37,385 nt of DNA from Candidatus Sysuiplasma acidicola (GTDB lineage: Archaea > Thermoplasmatota > Thermoplasmata > Sysuiplasmatales > Sysuiplasmataceae), in NCBI GenBank assembly GCA_019721035.1, contig JAHEAA010000019.1, positions 1-37,385 on the forward strand, in the 5' to 3' direction. Below, piece after piece: positions 1 through 8,457 of the stretch. How positions within the stretch are numbered: the stretch's first letter is position 1; each line of letters begins with the position of its first letter. The notes beneath the pieces were generated by a model. The model was not told where the DNA came from. It saw only the letters and a program-made list of their open reading frames with translations, and did no database searches. The position numbers and the translations under genes were made by a program.

Positions 1-50
1 TATTCTCTATGCCCTGTGCTTCCATTCTCAAACACTCCTAATGTTCAAGA

Positions 51-662
51 GTGAAGGTACAGGGTCTATTGAAATTTACAGCAAAAGGTGTACACGTCCA
101 AAAAGCGGTCAGGGAAAACAAAGATTCGATGATTAATGCTCTGATTGACAAAGTGAGCATGCAGGCAACCGTGGGAGGAGCTCACATAGGTAATGAGGAG
201 TTTATGGATACATTGTCATCATCGATTGGGCAGCAGCAACTTTTTCAATTAGTTAAGTCTCTAAGACGAACTTCCAAGGGACTTCAAATTGAAATTCTCC
301 TTAAAGATTTGATTGAAGATTTGAGTGAAAAGGTGAAGAAAACTCGCATTGAACTCCTGGAGCAGGATTGGTCAAAGGAGGAGAATATACTGCCATTAAT
401 TCTGACCAGCGAAATACTGTCTATGGCAGACAAGGTCGCAAGCACGCTTTCATCAGAGCTGTCAGTCTCATCACTTTCGATTGACAGGAGTGTCTTGGAT
501 GTGATGTTGTATGCTCCCCTTTTACTGATAGCCAGCCTGATTGCATTTTGGCGCGGGAAATTGGATATTGATGGTCTTGAGAGGAACATTTCACGTGTCG
601 AAGCGTCTCTATTGGGCGTGAGCGATAAACTGGAAGTCGCTTCTGCACAGATGGCAGCTTAG
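51..662 (+). CDS. Unknown protein with one predicted membrane helix
   Basis: Function not recognised. The 203-residue product has a mostly helical, charged middle (about residues 60-110) that could form a coiled coil. One strongly hydrophobic segment lies at about residues 148-167, followed by a short helical tail, so it is probably a single-span membrane protein. The frame is closed by a TAA at 39-41, so the gene is complete. The GTG at 51 is the first usable start, and the in-frame ATG at 129 (codon 27) is an alternative. Its stop lies 2 nt before the TTG start of the PIN-like gene, so the two are almost certainly co-transcribed and translationally coupled. That layout resembles toxin-antitoxin or membrane-anchored nuclease pairs, but I see no recognised antitoxin DNA-binding domain. 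Confidence 0.6.
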   Translation: MKVQGLLKFTAKGVHVQKAVRENKDSMINALIDKVSMQATVGGAHIGNEEFMDTLSSSIGQQQLFQLVKSLRRTSKGLQIEILLKDLIEDLSEKVKKTRIELLEQDWSKEENILPLILTSEILSMADKVASTLSSELSVSSLSIDRSVLDVMLYAPLLLIASLIAFWRGKLDIDGLERNISRVEASLLGVSDKLEVASAQMAA

Positions 663-664
663 AT

Positions 665-1120
665 TTGTTGATCGAAGAGCTGAGTGTATTGTTCTACGTC
701 GACACTTCTTTCCTTCATGCTTTTACGGATGATAGATATCCAAACAGTCACAAAGTCATTTCATTTTACCGAAATAAATTTCCTTCCCAATTCGTTGTCA
801 CTTTGACCGTGGTCACTGAATTTTTAACGAGAATACGCAGAGAGCCACGAGCTCTGCAGAGGAGTGTCCTGAATGTTCTGCCTTCGCTTTCGACCAACCT
901 TAATAATGCCGTTCTGGTTCAGGACTTCAATGTGCTCGTGGATCAAACGGAAGCGCGAGTCATGAATGACAATAAGAATCGCTTCTTTCAGAGAGATATA
1001 TTGCGCGACGCATCCGTAGCGCTCAAGGAGCGAGTTCGAAGACGGGCAGCCGGATCAGCGAGAATTAAGCTCACAGACCTTAAGCGCATTGTGAGTGAAG
1101 GCGGTAAGTCTTTGCGCTAA
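665..1120 (+). CDS. PIN-like domain protein (putative ribonuclease)
   Basis: This 151-residue protein resembles PIN-domain nucleases. It opens with a beta-strand and a conserved acid (YVDTSFL, D13), has a second acid in a TEFL motif (E52), and has further acids at D111 and D115 before a helix, where PIN proteins carry their third metal ligand. PIN proteins use Mg2+ or Mn2+ to cut RNA and often serve as VapC toxins. The C-terminal third is unusually basic (RVRRRAAGSARIK) and lacks the clear final Asp motif of VapC, so this is a divergent member or only a structural relative. Translation appears to start at TTG, 2 nt after the stop of the upstream membrane protein, with no ribosome binding site, which suggests coupling. 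Assignment rests on motif reading only. Confidence 0.5.
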   Translation: MLIEELSVLFYVDTSFLHAFTDDRYPNSHKVISFYRNKFPSQFVVTLTVVTEFLTRIRREPRALQRSVLNVLPSLSTNLNNAVLVQDFNVLVDQTEARVMNDNKNRFFQRDILRDASVALKERVRRRAAGSARIKLTDLKRIVSEGGKSLR

Positions 1121-1323
1121 ACGGGCCTCGAAACTGTGCTTGCAGGTGAAAAGTGAGCAATCTGCTGAGATTTGGGACTCATTATCGGGTTAATCAGGCA
1201 CCTATGATGGCCCGATTGCGGCATATCTAAAGCAAACGTTTATCAGTTCTGACACAGGAACTGGTATGGTGCCGGATCCTGGCATAGACCATCATGCGCT
1301 CGGCAGAGGGGTCATATAAACTT

Positions 1324-1782
1324 TCATGCTGAAAACCGCTTAGAGCGTTTCCAGATTCCGGCAAATTCGCCGCCGATTGCAATAATGGAGATAAAAATGC
1401 CATCGCCATCGATAACAGGCGCAAGGTTCCCAAACGGAAATGTTAGAACGTGCCCGATCAAAATCCAACCCACGAAGCTCCCGGCAAACGAACCGAATAT
1501 GATGGCAATGAAAATAGCCTTCAATGATACGGCATTTTTCGCTCGGCTGGCAATTAAATAGAATATTAAGAAAATAATCACTGGCAAAACCGCATTTACA
1601 GCCTGAACAACAAAAATGGAATAAGGCGGGTAAGGTGAATGAAACCCTGCTGGAGGTGGAATGGTGAGAAAGAACAGGTAAGCTAAGTAATTCTGGGCAA
1701 TTCCGGCAAAGAAACAAGTAAAGAAGCGGGAAGACATTATTGCGAAAAATCTTGAATTTGAGTTTATGTTTCGCACAGTCAT
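1324..1782 (-). CDS. Small polytopic membrane protein
   Basis: Function not recognised. The product (152 residues from the ATG at 1782) has about four hydrophobic segments and a basic C-terminus (WKRSKR). A glycine-rich stretch, GSFAGSFVGWILIG, in the third segment resembles a stretch in the other small membrane protein at the right end of the window (AYLGSFLGFVLISG). The start is ambiguous: a strong GGAGG motif sits only one base from the ATG, whereas the in-frame GTG two codons later (1776) lies 7 nt from it, the usual spacing. The gene follows the secreted-protein gene by about 13 nt on the same strand, so the two probably form an operon. Confidence 0.6.
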   Translation of the reverse strand: MTVRNINSNSRFFAIMSSRFFTCFFAGIAQNYLAYLFFLTIPPPAGFHSPYPPYSIFVVQAVNAVLPVIIFLIFYLIASRAKNAVSLKAIFIAIIFGSFAGSFVGWILIGHVLTFPFGNLAPVIDGDGIFISIIAIGGEFAGIWKRSKRFSA

Positions 1783-1795
1783 TCCTCCAATGGCT

Positions 1796-2368
1796 TCAGC
1801 AGCTACCTAATGAAGTAGAATTAGTATTTGAGTTTGGCCCGGAGAAAGCTTTCAGAGACACTTGGAAATACACTGTACTCGACGGAGCCAAGAACTGATT
1901 GGAATCGACGATTATTTGCCACGTCCCTTCGCCTTGTATCGAATACTCAACAGCGGTAGAATTGAATTGAGTAACAGTGACGGTTCCCTTCCCAGAACCT
2001 GGTACAAAATAATAGGATTGTCCACCATATGTATATCCAACATCTACGATGACTTCTCCACTAATTCCAGATATCGTTATGTTCCCAGAATATTCAATAT
2101 AATCATACTGGATATATGGTCCTCCCGAAGACTCTATCACAAAGTCTGAGTTCATTGTTCCATTAATGTATGTCTGATCAGAGCCCGATATGCTCCCAGA
2201 ATCACCACCATATGATACGAACTCATTAAGTGTTTTGTGGCTGCAAGTTCCATAATCTGTATAAGTTGATCCCAGCGCCAATCCCGCTGAAACATTTAAC
2301 AAAATAAAGGTAGCTATGACACAAAATGCAATTTCACGAAAACCAGTATTTTTTTTTGCGTCGCACAT
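1796..2368 (-). CDS. Secreted or membrane-anchored surface protein
   Basis: Exported protein of about 190 residues with an N-terminal hydrophobic segment (about residues 12-33: IAFCVIATFILLNVSAGLALG), consistent with a signal peptide. The mature part is rich in Ser, Thr, Gly, Tyr and Asn with many potential N-glycosylation sequons (NGT, NIT, NST), typical of archaeal surface beta-sandwich proteins. The start is read as the ATG at 2368; a GTG directly upstream (2371) is in frame. A TATA-like element at 2396-2403 lies about 32 nt upstream, giving a very short or absent leader. It heads a two-gene operon with the small membrane protein downstream. No enzymatic motif seen. Confidence 0.65.
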   Translation of the reverse strand: MCDAKKNTGFREIAFCVIATFILLNVSAGLALGSTYTDYGTCSHKTLNEFVSYGGDSGSISGSDQTYINGTMNSDFVIESSGGPYIQYDYIEYSGNITISGISGEVIVDVGYTYGGQSYYFVPGSGKGTVTVTQFNSTAVEYSIQGEGTWQIIVDSNQFLAPSSTVYFQVSLKAFSGPNSNTNSTSLGSC

Positions 2369-2395
2369 CACTTAGCGTCTATTAAATGCATTTTT

Positions 2396-2403
2396 CTATA
2401 TAG
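2396..2403 (-). promoter_or_regulatory. TATA-like box for the secreted-protein operon
   Basis: CTATATAG centred about 32 nt upstream of the ATG at 2368, the spacing expected for an archaeal promoter with a very short leader. Confidence 0.45.
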
Positions 2404-2424
2404 ATATTGCGAGTGTGCTCGCTT

Positions 2425-2442
2425 TGGGACAAATTTGTTCCA
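2425..2442. promoter_or_regulatory. 18-bp near-perfect palindrome (candidate operator)
   Basis: TGGGACAAATTTGTTCCA pairs at 8 of 9 positions between its halves. It lies about 22 nt upstream of the TATA-like box of the secreted-protein operon, where an archaeal activator or the TFB recognition region would lie. A near-copy (GGGACAATTTGTTC) occurs at 36938-36951, upstream of the other small membrane protein gene. Confidence 0.35.
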
Positions 2443-2885
2443 CGATTCCATTTTGAACACATTCTCCGTGGGTAACGTGCTTGCCCGTACGTCTTACAAT
2501 TTTCGTAAGAAATACCGGTTATAGCACTCGATCAGTTAGTCATAGATATACCCTTCTAAATTGTTTACAAACCGGCAACAATCCTGAAGAACCCCATGGG
2601 TTTTCAATTCGCCAGGATTCTTGATATCATGTCATGGCTCACAACTAAACCCATTCCTGCGGTAAAAGCGGCGCCGCATTGCAGATTCAGTCAATATCGC
2701 GTCAAGGATCCGAATCTGATCTGACAGGGATATGAGTCATGGGGGCGAGAAATAGAAATCCCAATTGTTCTTTTCTTGACTTTGCAGCGAGTCAACGAGC
2801 TGACAAACGCTCGGATGCAACAGCCTTCGCTGCGCACCGGCTGTTAACGGAAAAGTATTCCTTGTACCGGTGACTTCCTCCCTCA
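2443..2885. other. Non-coding stretch with a nested hairpin
   Basis: No credible gene. Nested inverted repeats lie at 2580-2619: an outer stem AATCCTG/CAGGATT encloses an inner stem AACCC/GGGTT with a 3-nt loop. A smaller stem (TCTTAC/GTAAGA) lies near 2492-2510. The right end holds the presumed promoter of the DUF1275 gene, with an AT-rich AAAAGTATTC about 30 nt before the TTG start. Confidence 0.4.
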
Positions 2886-3614
2886 TTGACTTCCGTAACG
2901 ACAGGTGTAGAAAACGCCACTGCTGACGACCAGGATCACAAGGGCAACGTTGCTGCAAGGGACTTACTGCTCTACGCGCTGACATTCGTTGCCGGAAGCA
3001 TGGACGCCATCAGTTTCATCGGACTCGGACAGGTGTTCACTGCAAACATGACAGGCAACACGGTCCTCATGGCCATAGCTGTCGGGAGCGGCAAGTTCCT
3101 TGCGGCGAGCAGGTCAGTCGTTGCACTGCTGGGTTTCGCGGCTGGAGCGATGCTCGCGGGAAGAATGGTAGATCCGGGAAGGCACAAGATATTGTGGTCA
3201 AAAAGCGTGACAAGAGTGCTTTTTGTCGAGTTTGCAATTGCTGTTGTTTTTGCGCTGGCGTGGTTCTTCAACCACGGCTCTGACAACCAGTTAGATATTC
3301 AGGGGCTTATCGTGCTGAGTGCCCTTTCCATGGGTCTTCAGAGCGGCGCTGCAAGACGTCTTTCAGTTTCAGGAGTCTCGACAGTTGTCGTGACAAGCAT
3401 GCTCACCAGCCTGATGGCTGAGCTGGCTGCACTGGGTGCCGCGAGTCCGAACAGGGTGAGGTGGACAATGGTTTTTGTATCTCTCTTCGCCGGAGCCGCT
3501 GCAAGCGGTGTCCTGCTGGTGACAGTGAGAATACTTGCCCCGGTACTGCCGGCAGCAGTACTCTGCCTGATTTGCATTGCGGCGATCAGGAAATTCCACA
3601 ATAGTCTGCCATGA
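2886..3614 (+). CDS. DUF1275 (YoaK-type) membrane protein
   Basis: A 242-residue polytopic membrane protein of the DUF1275 family (PF06912), whose molecular role is not established. The family signature is clear at about residues 30-60: a transmembrane helix with AGSMDAISFIGLG followed by FTANMTGNTVLM. Six to seven hydrophobic segments follow and the length is normal. The start is a TTG with no ribosome binding site. It is supported indirectly by a diverged duplicate of the 5' end at about 31.85-31.99 kb (opposite strand), which keeps the same TTGACTTCC and the downstream 'AARDLLLYAL' reading. The gene is single and converges on the VOC gene. Confidence 0.85.
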   Translation: MTSVTTGVENATADDQDHKGNVAARDLLLYALTFVAGSMDAISFIGLGQVFTANMTGNTVLMAIAVGSGKFLAASRSVVALLGFAAGAMLAGRMVDPGRHKILWSKSVTRVLFVEFAIAVVFALAWFFNHGSDNQLDIQGLIVLSALSMGLQSGAARRLSVSGVSTVVVTSMLTSLMAELAALGAASPNRVRWTMVFVSLFAGAAASGVLLVTVRILAPVLPAAVLCLICIAAIRKFHNSLP

Positions 3615-3710
3615 TGCCATGTCCGCAGACAGGCGATCCTTGAATTGAAACGCTTCAGACTGTTTTAGATCATCTGAGGTAACCGGACGCACGGTGTTTC
3701 TTTCAGCACG

Positions 3711-4136
3711 TCACCGTGGAGGCACCGGCCATAGGCCATGCTCTATCAGTTCAATAACATTCCCGTCGGGGTCACGAAAATACATCGAGCGGGAACCGTT
3801 ATCCCATCTCACTTCCTGTTCGATATCCACTTTGCTGGCAGCAAGATGTGCCTTCCAGGCGTCGTAATCAGGCGGGTCAATTTCAAACGCTATATGTGTC
3901 CGGCTTGTTTCATAGATCTGTGGAATCGCACTCTCACCTTCCAGTTCCTTCTCCTTCTTGAGGAATCGCGGATTGAACAGAAGCAGCATATTCCTTCCAG
4001 CTACCAGAAAAACGTCTCTGTCTTCCTTCCTGCTGTGAACACGCAGACCGAGTACGCCGGTGTAAAATGACTCGCTAAGCTCAAGATCGTTGACATACAG
4101 AGATGTTTCAACGATTTTGAAAACAGGCGGAACCAT
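3711..4136 (-). CDS. VOC-fold (glyoxalase/bleomycin-resistance/dioxygenase) protein
   Basis: A 141-residue single-domain member of the vicinal oxygen chelate superfamily with the two beta-alpha-beta-beta-beta modules visible. The N-terminal module (ETSLYVNDLELSESFYTGVLGL) and C-terminal module (RTHIAFEI ... YFRDPDGNVIELIE) carry H81 and E129, the positions usually used as metal ligands. These enzymes act on glyoxal adducts, fosfomycin or catechols; the substrate cannot be read here. The start is ATG. A TATA-like element at 4162-4169 lies about 29 nt upstream, implying a nearly leaderless message. It is divergent from the small membrane protein gene with overlapping promoter regions. A frameshifted relative lies near 35.7-36.0 kb. 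Confidence 0.85.
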   Translation of the reverse strand: MVPPVFKIVETSLYVNDLELSESFYTGVLGLRVHSRKEDRDVFLVAGRNMLLLFNPRFLKKEKELEGESAIPQIYETSRTHIAFEIDPPDYDAWKAHLAASKVDIEQEVRWDNGSRSMYFRDPDGNVIELIEHGLWPVPPR

Positions 4137-4161
4137 TGAATCGCAATTGAGCGCAGGATAT

Positions 4162-4169
4162 TAGTATAT
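4162..4169 (-). promoter_or_regulatory. TATA-like box for the VOC gene
   Basis: ATATACTA on the minus strand, centred about 29 nt from the ATG at 4136. No ribosome binding site is seen, consistent with a near-leaderless transcript. Confidence 0.45.
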
Positions 4170-4213
4170 TATGATTTCTGATGCATCAGAGTTATTACAA
4201 TCGTCGAAAAAAA

Positions 4214-4220
4214 CATATAA
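4214..4220 (+). promoter_or_regulatory. TATA box deciding the start of the small membrane protein
   Basis: CATATAA is centred 26 nt before the ATG at 4243 and lies inside the longer reading that would begin at 4171. The position favours a leaderless start at 4243. Confidence 0.5.
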
Positions 4221-4242
4221 GTTCGGCACGATCCGCAATCCA

Positions 4243-4671
4243 ATGCTGGACAGAGATGCCAACTCGGCAAAAACGTTCACCTTTTTTGCGATCATGCTGC
4301 AGTTACTGTTTTTCCTGATAGATCTCGTTGTAGTAACGCCATCCCTTTCGCTTTTGACTATACCGTCTGGCTCTCCAGCGACGCCTCCGCCTGGCCTCGG
4401 CTCTTTCAGCATTCTCTTTGCAAGCTTTTTCTTTTTCGGATTCGTGTGGGTACTGCTTGACTACCTGCTGATTTACAAAAACCTGGAAGATGAGAGAATC
4501 AAAGAGGCTAAAACGCCTGCCCTGATTCTCGGCATTCTTCAGATTCCCCTGGGCGGCATAATAGTCGGCATACTCCTTCTCGCCGCTTATACCAGGATAA
4601 AATGTTCCCTTGCCAGCAGCAGTCAGAGCGGTGTAGCAATGCAACAGAACCAGCAGAACCCGTGGCAGTGA
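4243..4671 (+). CDS. Small membrane protein of unknown function
   Basis: The product is 142 residues from the ATG at 4243. It has about three hydrophobic segments (one right after the N-terminus, FFAIMLQLLFFLIDLVVV; one FASFFFFGFVWVLLDYLL; one LGILQIPLGGIIVGILLLAAY) and a Gln/Asn-rich tail. Function not recognised. A longer reading from 4171 exists, but the TATA box at 4214-4220 sits 26 nt before 4243, which supports the shorter form as a leaderless message. The gene converges on hyuB downstream and diverges from the VOC gene upstream. Confidence 0.6.
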   Translation: MLDRDANSAKTFTFFAIMLQLLFFLIDLVVVTPSLSLLTIPSGSPATPPPGLGSFSILFASFFFFGFVWVLLDYLLIYKNLEDERIKEAKTPALILGILQIPLGGIIVGILLLAAYTRIKCSLASSSQSGVAMQQNQQNPWQ

Positions 4672-4733
4672 AAGTGTTTCGCCCTGGTGCCTCTACTGTC
4701 CTGCTTTAGGTTGAACAGTCCGAGACCAGAAAG

Positions 4734-6362
4734 TCAGGGGCGGCGGATCAGGCGATCTCTGCTGTCGTGTTCCAGTAATTCCGGGGCCCTGTCTTCATAT
4801 GGGCCATACCCTCCACCGCCTGCTGTTTTTATCGTCACGACATCGCCCGAAGCGAGATCAATCGAACATTTTGTAGGTATCCTTTTCACCTGCCCGTCAT
4901 GTTCCACATAGACCTCCGTTCTGCTTCCTTCCCCTCCACCCTTGAGACCCGGGGGCGAATGCCACTCCCTTTCGGCCATTACTGTGAAGCGTGTATCATC
5001 ACTCCTTACTCTGTAGGAACGTTCGATGCCTGCCCCTCCTCTCCATTTCCCGGGACCGCCGCTGCCTTCTCTGAACTGATACCGCACGATAGACAGCGGA
5101 TAGTAAAGCTCCACAAGCTCAGCGGGTGTGTTGAGTGTGTTGGTCATGTTGCAGTGTATGCCGTCTGCGCCATCCATGCCACTGGAGGCGCCCATGCCAA
5201 CCGCATTTGTCTCGTAGAATGACCATGTTCTGCCACGGCAGATGCCTCCGATCATGATGTTGTTCATCGACCCGCCGCAGGCAGCCGGTATCCTGTCCGG
5301 GACAAGGCCGTAGAATGCTCTCAGCAGAAGATCGGCGTTCCTCATGGTGGTCTCCGTGTTTCCGGCAGAGACCGGGTAGGGGAAAGTGGGGTTCAGCAGT
5401 GTGCCTTGCGGCACGTTGACAGTTATCGGCCTGAAGCATCCGTCATTCATCATTATATCCGGATCTGTGATGCACTTCAGAACGTAGTAAACGGCCGAGA
5501 GAGTGACACCGTATACTGCGTTGATCGGGGCCCTGACCTGCTTTGAGGTGCCAGTGTAGTCGATTGCAATTGTGTCATTGTGCCTTGTTACGCTCACACG
5601 CATAGGGATGTCATCCATGCCTGGCATTTCCATACAATCCGCTGCCTCTCCCGCCGCACCAGGGAAAGAGCTGATCGCAAGACGCGTCATCCTTTCGGAA
5701 TAGTCGAGCGCTGATTCTGACGCCGATTCGAACGATCGAATGCCGTATTCAGACACCATGGACATGATCCTTTTCTCACCGAGAATGTTTGCCGCAATCT
5801 GGGCACGCGCGTCGCCCTTTCTCTGGTAAGGATCCCTCGAATTGGAGGACAGCAGACTCAGCACATCACCGTTTATCCTCCCCATGTTTACGAGTTTTAC
5901 CGGGTCAATTATCATGCCTTCCTGGAACAGGTCGGTTGCGTCCGGAGGAATGCTGCCCGGGACCTTGCCGCCGACATCGCTGTGATGCGCCTTGTTTGCG
6001 GCGTAGGCGACTATCCTGCCTTTGCTGAAAACCGGGCTGATCAGCGTAATATCGTTGAGGTGTGTTCCGGAGAGATACGGGTTATTCACCATGACCATGT
6101 CTCCACTGAAAAGCTCCATGCCCTCTCTTTCCACGTATTCAAGCGTCTTCTTCAGTCCCCACGGCAGCGAGCCGAGATGGACAGGTATGTGTTCTGCCTG
6201 TGCCAGAAGCCGTCCATGGGGATCCATTATTGCACAGGAATGGTCCATCCTGTCCTTGATGTTCGGCGAATAGGCCGAATTCCGCAGTGCTGTGCCCATC
6301 TCCTCGCTGCAGAAGGTGAGTGAACTCCTGATAATCTCGGAAACAATCGGATTCTCTCTCAT
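4734..6362 (-). CDS. hyuB: Hydantoinase/oxoprolinase subunit B
   Basis: A 542-residue member of the hydantoinase B/oxoprolinase family (PF02538). With HyuA it hydrolyses cyclic amides such as 5-oxoproline or N-methylhydantoin, at ATP cost. Family landmarks include the N-terminal SSLTFCSEEMGTALRNSAYS, DRMDHSCAI, the MVNNPYLSGTHLNDITLI block, the HHSDVGG motif with likely metal-binding histidines, NGDVLSLLSSNSRDP, and the glycine-rich end (GGPGKWRGGAG, PGLKGGGEGS, TAGGGGYG). Length is normal. The ATG overlaps the hyuA stop by 4 nt (ATGA), so the two are translationally coupled. The neighbouring divergent pcp gene favours 5-oxoproline as substrate, but acetophenone, acetone or hydantoin-type substrates occur in this family. 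Confidence 0.92.
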   Translation of the reverse strand: MRENPIVSEIIRSSLTFCSEEMGTALRNSAYSPNIKDRMDHSCAIMDPHGRLLAQAEHIPVHLGSLPWGLKKTLEYVEREGMELFSGDMVMVNNPYLSGTHLNDITLISPVFSKGRIVAYAANKAHHSDVGGKVPGSIPPDATDLFQEGMIIDPVKLVNMGRINGDVLSLLSSNSRDPYQRKGDARAQIAANILGEKRIMSMVSEYGIRSFESASESALDYSERMTRLAISSFPGAAGEAADCMEMPGMDDIPMRVSVTRHNDTIAIDYTGTSKQVRAPINAVYGVTLSAVYYVLKCITDPDIMMNDGCFRPITVNVPQGTLLNPTFPYPVSAGNTETTMRNADLLLRAFYGLVPDRIPAACGGSMNNIMIGGICRGRTWSFYETNAVGMGASSGMDGADGIHCNMTNTLNTPAELVELYYPLSIVRYQFREGSGGPGKWRGGAGIERSYRVRSDDTRFTVMAEREWHSPPGLKGGGEGSRTEVYVEHDGQVKRIPTKCSIDLASGDVVTIKTAGGGGYGPYEDRAPELLEHDSRDRLIRRP

Positions 6363-8452
6363 TTCCGTCGCCTCATTATCAGGTTGCCGTAGCCGTCGAC
6401 CCCGACCTTCCAGTTTCCCGGTATCAGTGTTGTTGAATCATACTGCTCTATGACAGCCGGCCCGGAGATTGAGTTGCCGCTCCTCAGTTCTTCTCTCGAA
6501 TATATTACTGATAGCCTCTCTCTGTCCGCATACAGCACATTTCTTTCGCCGACACGTGCCCTGGGGCTTACAGCTGCGCTCCCCATCCCTGTCTTGTTTC
6601 TGCGCACTTTGGGTAAAACGATAACGGACGTCAGGTTCAGCGAAACAATATTTACTGGATCTGCAGGCGAGGCGTAGCCGTAAACCTGCCTGTGTTTCCT
6701 GCTGAAATATGATAAGAGTGTGGAGATGTCCAATGCCCTTCCTGAAGGCTTGCGGGCGGGCTTGAATCGCACGGGAATGGTAAGCTCCCAGCCCTGGTTA
6801 GAGTATTGAACACTGGCAGTTCTGTGAAAGAGAACCCTGCTTCCCTTCCACCCCTCTGCTTCTGCCTCCTCCACCGCCTTCTTCTCGAGCTCGCCGTAAA
6901 AAGCGGCAAGGTCCCGACCATTCATTTCATCTGCCAATTTCATTACGGCCTTCTTGTACTCCCTCTTCAGATCCGCCGTAATCAGTCCGTAGGCAGAGAA
7001 CAGGCCGGGGGATGGCGGTATGATAACAGACTCCACGCCGAGCGATTGTGCAACCTCGGCAGCGTGGAGAGGGCCTGCGCCACCGAACGCTATCAGTTCA
7101 AAACGCCTTGGATCATGTCCCCTCTCGACGCTGACTATACGCATGATCTTTGACATCTGATTGTTCGCTATCGCAATGATGCCCAGCGCCGCGTTCCCGA
7201 CATCGAGCGAAAGTGCGCTGGCAATTTTTCTTTTCACAGCCTTCTCCGCCCCTGATCTGCTGATGGGCATTGTGCCTGAAAGCAGGCTTTTCTGATTGAG
7301 CCTGCCTGCGACTACATTTGCGTCGGTGACAGTCGGCTCTGTTCCTCCCTTCCCGTAGCAGACTGGTCCGGGAAACGAGCCCGCGCTTGTCGGGCCCACA
7401 CGGAGGACGCCACCTGCATCAATCCATGCAATCGAACCGCCGCCCGAGCTTGTTTCGGCGAGGTCTATGAAAGGGAAACGGACGGGATAACCGCTGCCCC
7501 GGATGGAGCGGCCGCTGTGTGTTTTACCTGCCGCCTCAAACTCCTGTGAATATTCTACCTGTCCATTATGGATCATGCCGGCCTTGGCCGTTGTTCCACC
7601 CATGTCGAACGTCAGTAGGTTCCTCTTCGAGAGAAGGTCGCTCATGTGCAGTGCAGAAACGACTCCGCTAGCAGGGCCCGATTCAATGATTGATACAGGC
7701 ACGTCGATGGCACCCTTTACCGATGTTGCGCCGCCGTCCGACTGCATTATGTAAACAGGAACAGGGCCGAATTCGTCCTTCACAAGTGAACGGAGTCTGC
7801 TGAGGTATGTAGAAACAATCGGGCAGAGGAGGGCGTTAACGGCCGCGGTGCTAGTGCGCTCATACTCCTTTGGAAGAGGGTCTATGTCCGAAGCGCATAT
7901 GACAGGTATATCGAGCTCGCCTGAAAGGATAGAGCACGCCGTATGTTCATTCTCCTGGTTCAGATAGGCGTTTATGAAGGAGATGCAGACCGCCTGCACC
8001 TTTTCATCCCTCATTCTGCCTGCCAGGGCATCGATTTCTCTTCTGTCGACAGGCATCTCCACTTTCCCGCTGCCATCTGTCCTTTCATTCACTGTGAAAC
8101 GGAGATGCCGTGGCACAACAGGCGGCGGTCTTTCAACCCTCAGGTTGTAAAGCTCCGATCTCTTCTGCCTGCCAATTTCCAGAACATCCCTGAATCCCTC
8201 CGTTGTTATCAGCGCAATCTTCGGCCAGCCGGTCCTGGTGAGAAGTGCATTTGTTGCAACGGTGGTGGAATGAAACAGAACGCTGAGTTTCCTGCCGTCA
8301 GCCCTCATCTGAGTAAGGCCGCTCATCACGCCCTCCTCAGGTTTCACAGAACTGGGCAGTTTGATGAATGAGAAATCATGAGACTCTTCATCATAGGCGA
8401 CGATGTCTGTGAAAGTCCCGCCTATGTCGATGCCTATCAGACAACCGGCCAC
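6359..8452 (-). CDS. hyuA: Hydantoinase/oxoprolinase subunit A
   Basis: A 697-residue member of the hydantoinase A/oxoprolinase family (PF05378 then PF01968), an actin/Hsp70-fold ATPase subunit. Landmarks are the N-terminal phosphate loop LIGIDIGGTFTDIVAYD (about residues 5-21), HSTTVATNALL (61-71), the ESGPASGVVSA block (257-267), a second phosphate loop LLTFDMGGTTAKAG (279-292), and VERGHDPRRFELIAFGGAGPLHA further on. The start is GTG with no ribosome binding site. A TATA box about 26 nt upstream indicates a leaderless message. HyuA is first in the operon and is coupled to hyuB. A divergent pcp gene 247 nt away supports a role in 5-oxoproline opening; this is inference. Confidence 0.92.
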   Translation of the reverse strand: MAGCLIGIDIGGTFTDIVAYDEESHDFSFIKLPSSVKPEEGVMSGLTQMRADGRKLSVLFHSTTVATNALLTRTGWPKIALITTEGFRDVLEIGRQKRSELYNLRVERPPPVVPRHLRFTVNERTDGSGKVEMPVDRREIDALAGRMRDEKVQAVCISFINAYLNQENEHTACSILSGELDIPVICASDIDPLPKEYERTSTAAVNALLCPIVSTYLSRLRSLVKDEFGPVPVYIMQSDGGATSVKGAIDVPVSIIESGPASGVVSALHMSDLLSKRNLLTFDMGGTTAKAGMIHNGQVEYSQEFEAAGKTHSGRSIRGSGYPVRFPFIDLAETSSGGGSIAWIDAGGVLRVGPTSAGSFPGPVCYGKGGTEPTVTDANVVAGRLNQKSLLSGTMPISRSGAEKAVKRKIASALSLDVGNAALGIIAIANNQMSKIMRIVSVERGHDPRRFELIAFGGAGPLHAAEVAQSLGVESVIIPPSPGLFSAYGLITADLKREYKKAVMKLADEMNGRDLAAFYGELEKKAVEEAEAEGWKGSRVLFHRTASVQYSNQGWELTIPVRFKPARKPSGRALDISTLLSYFSRKHRQVYGYASPADPVNIVSLNLTSVIVLPKVRRNKTGMGSAAVSPRARVGERNVLYADRERLSVIYSREELRSGNSISGPAVIEQYDSTTLIPGNWKVGVDGYGNLIMRRRK

Positions 8453-8457
8453 AAAAT

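Noticed and set aside
1862-2149. 95-codon plus-strand frame across the secreted-protein gene
   Set aside because: Opposite strand of a gene with a signal peptide and sequons; no family resemblance.
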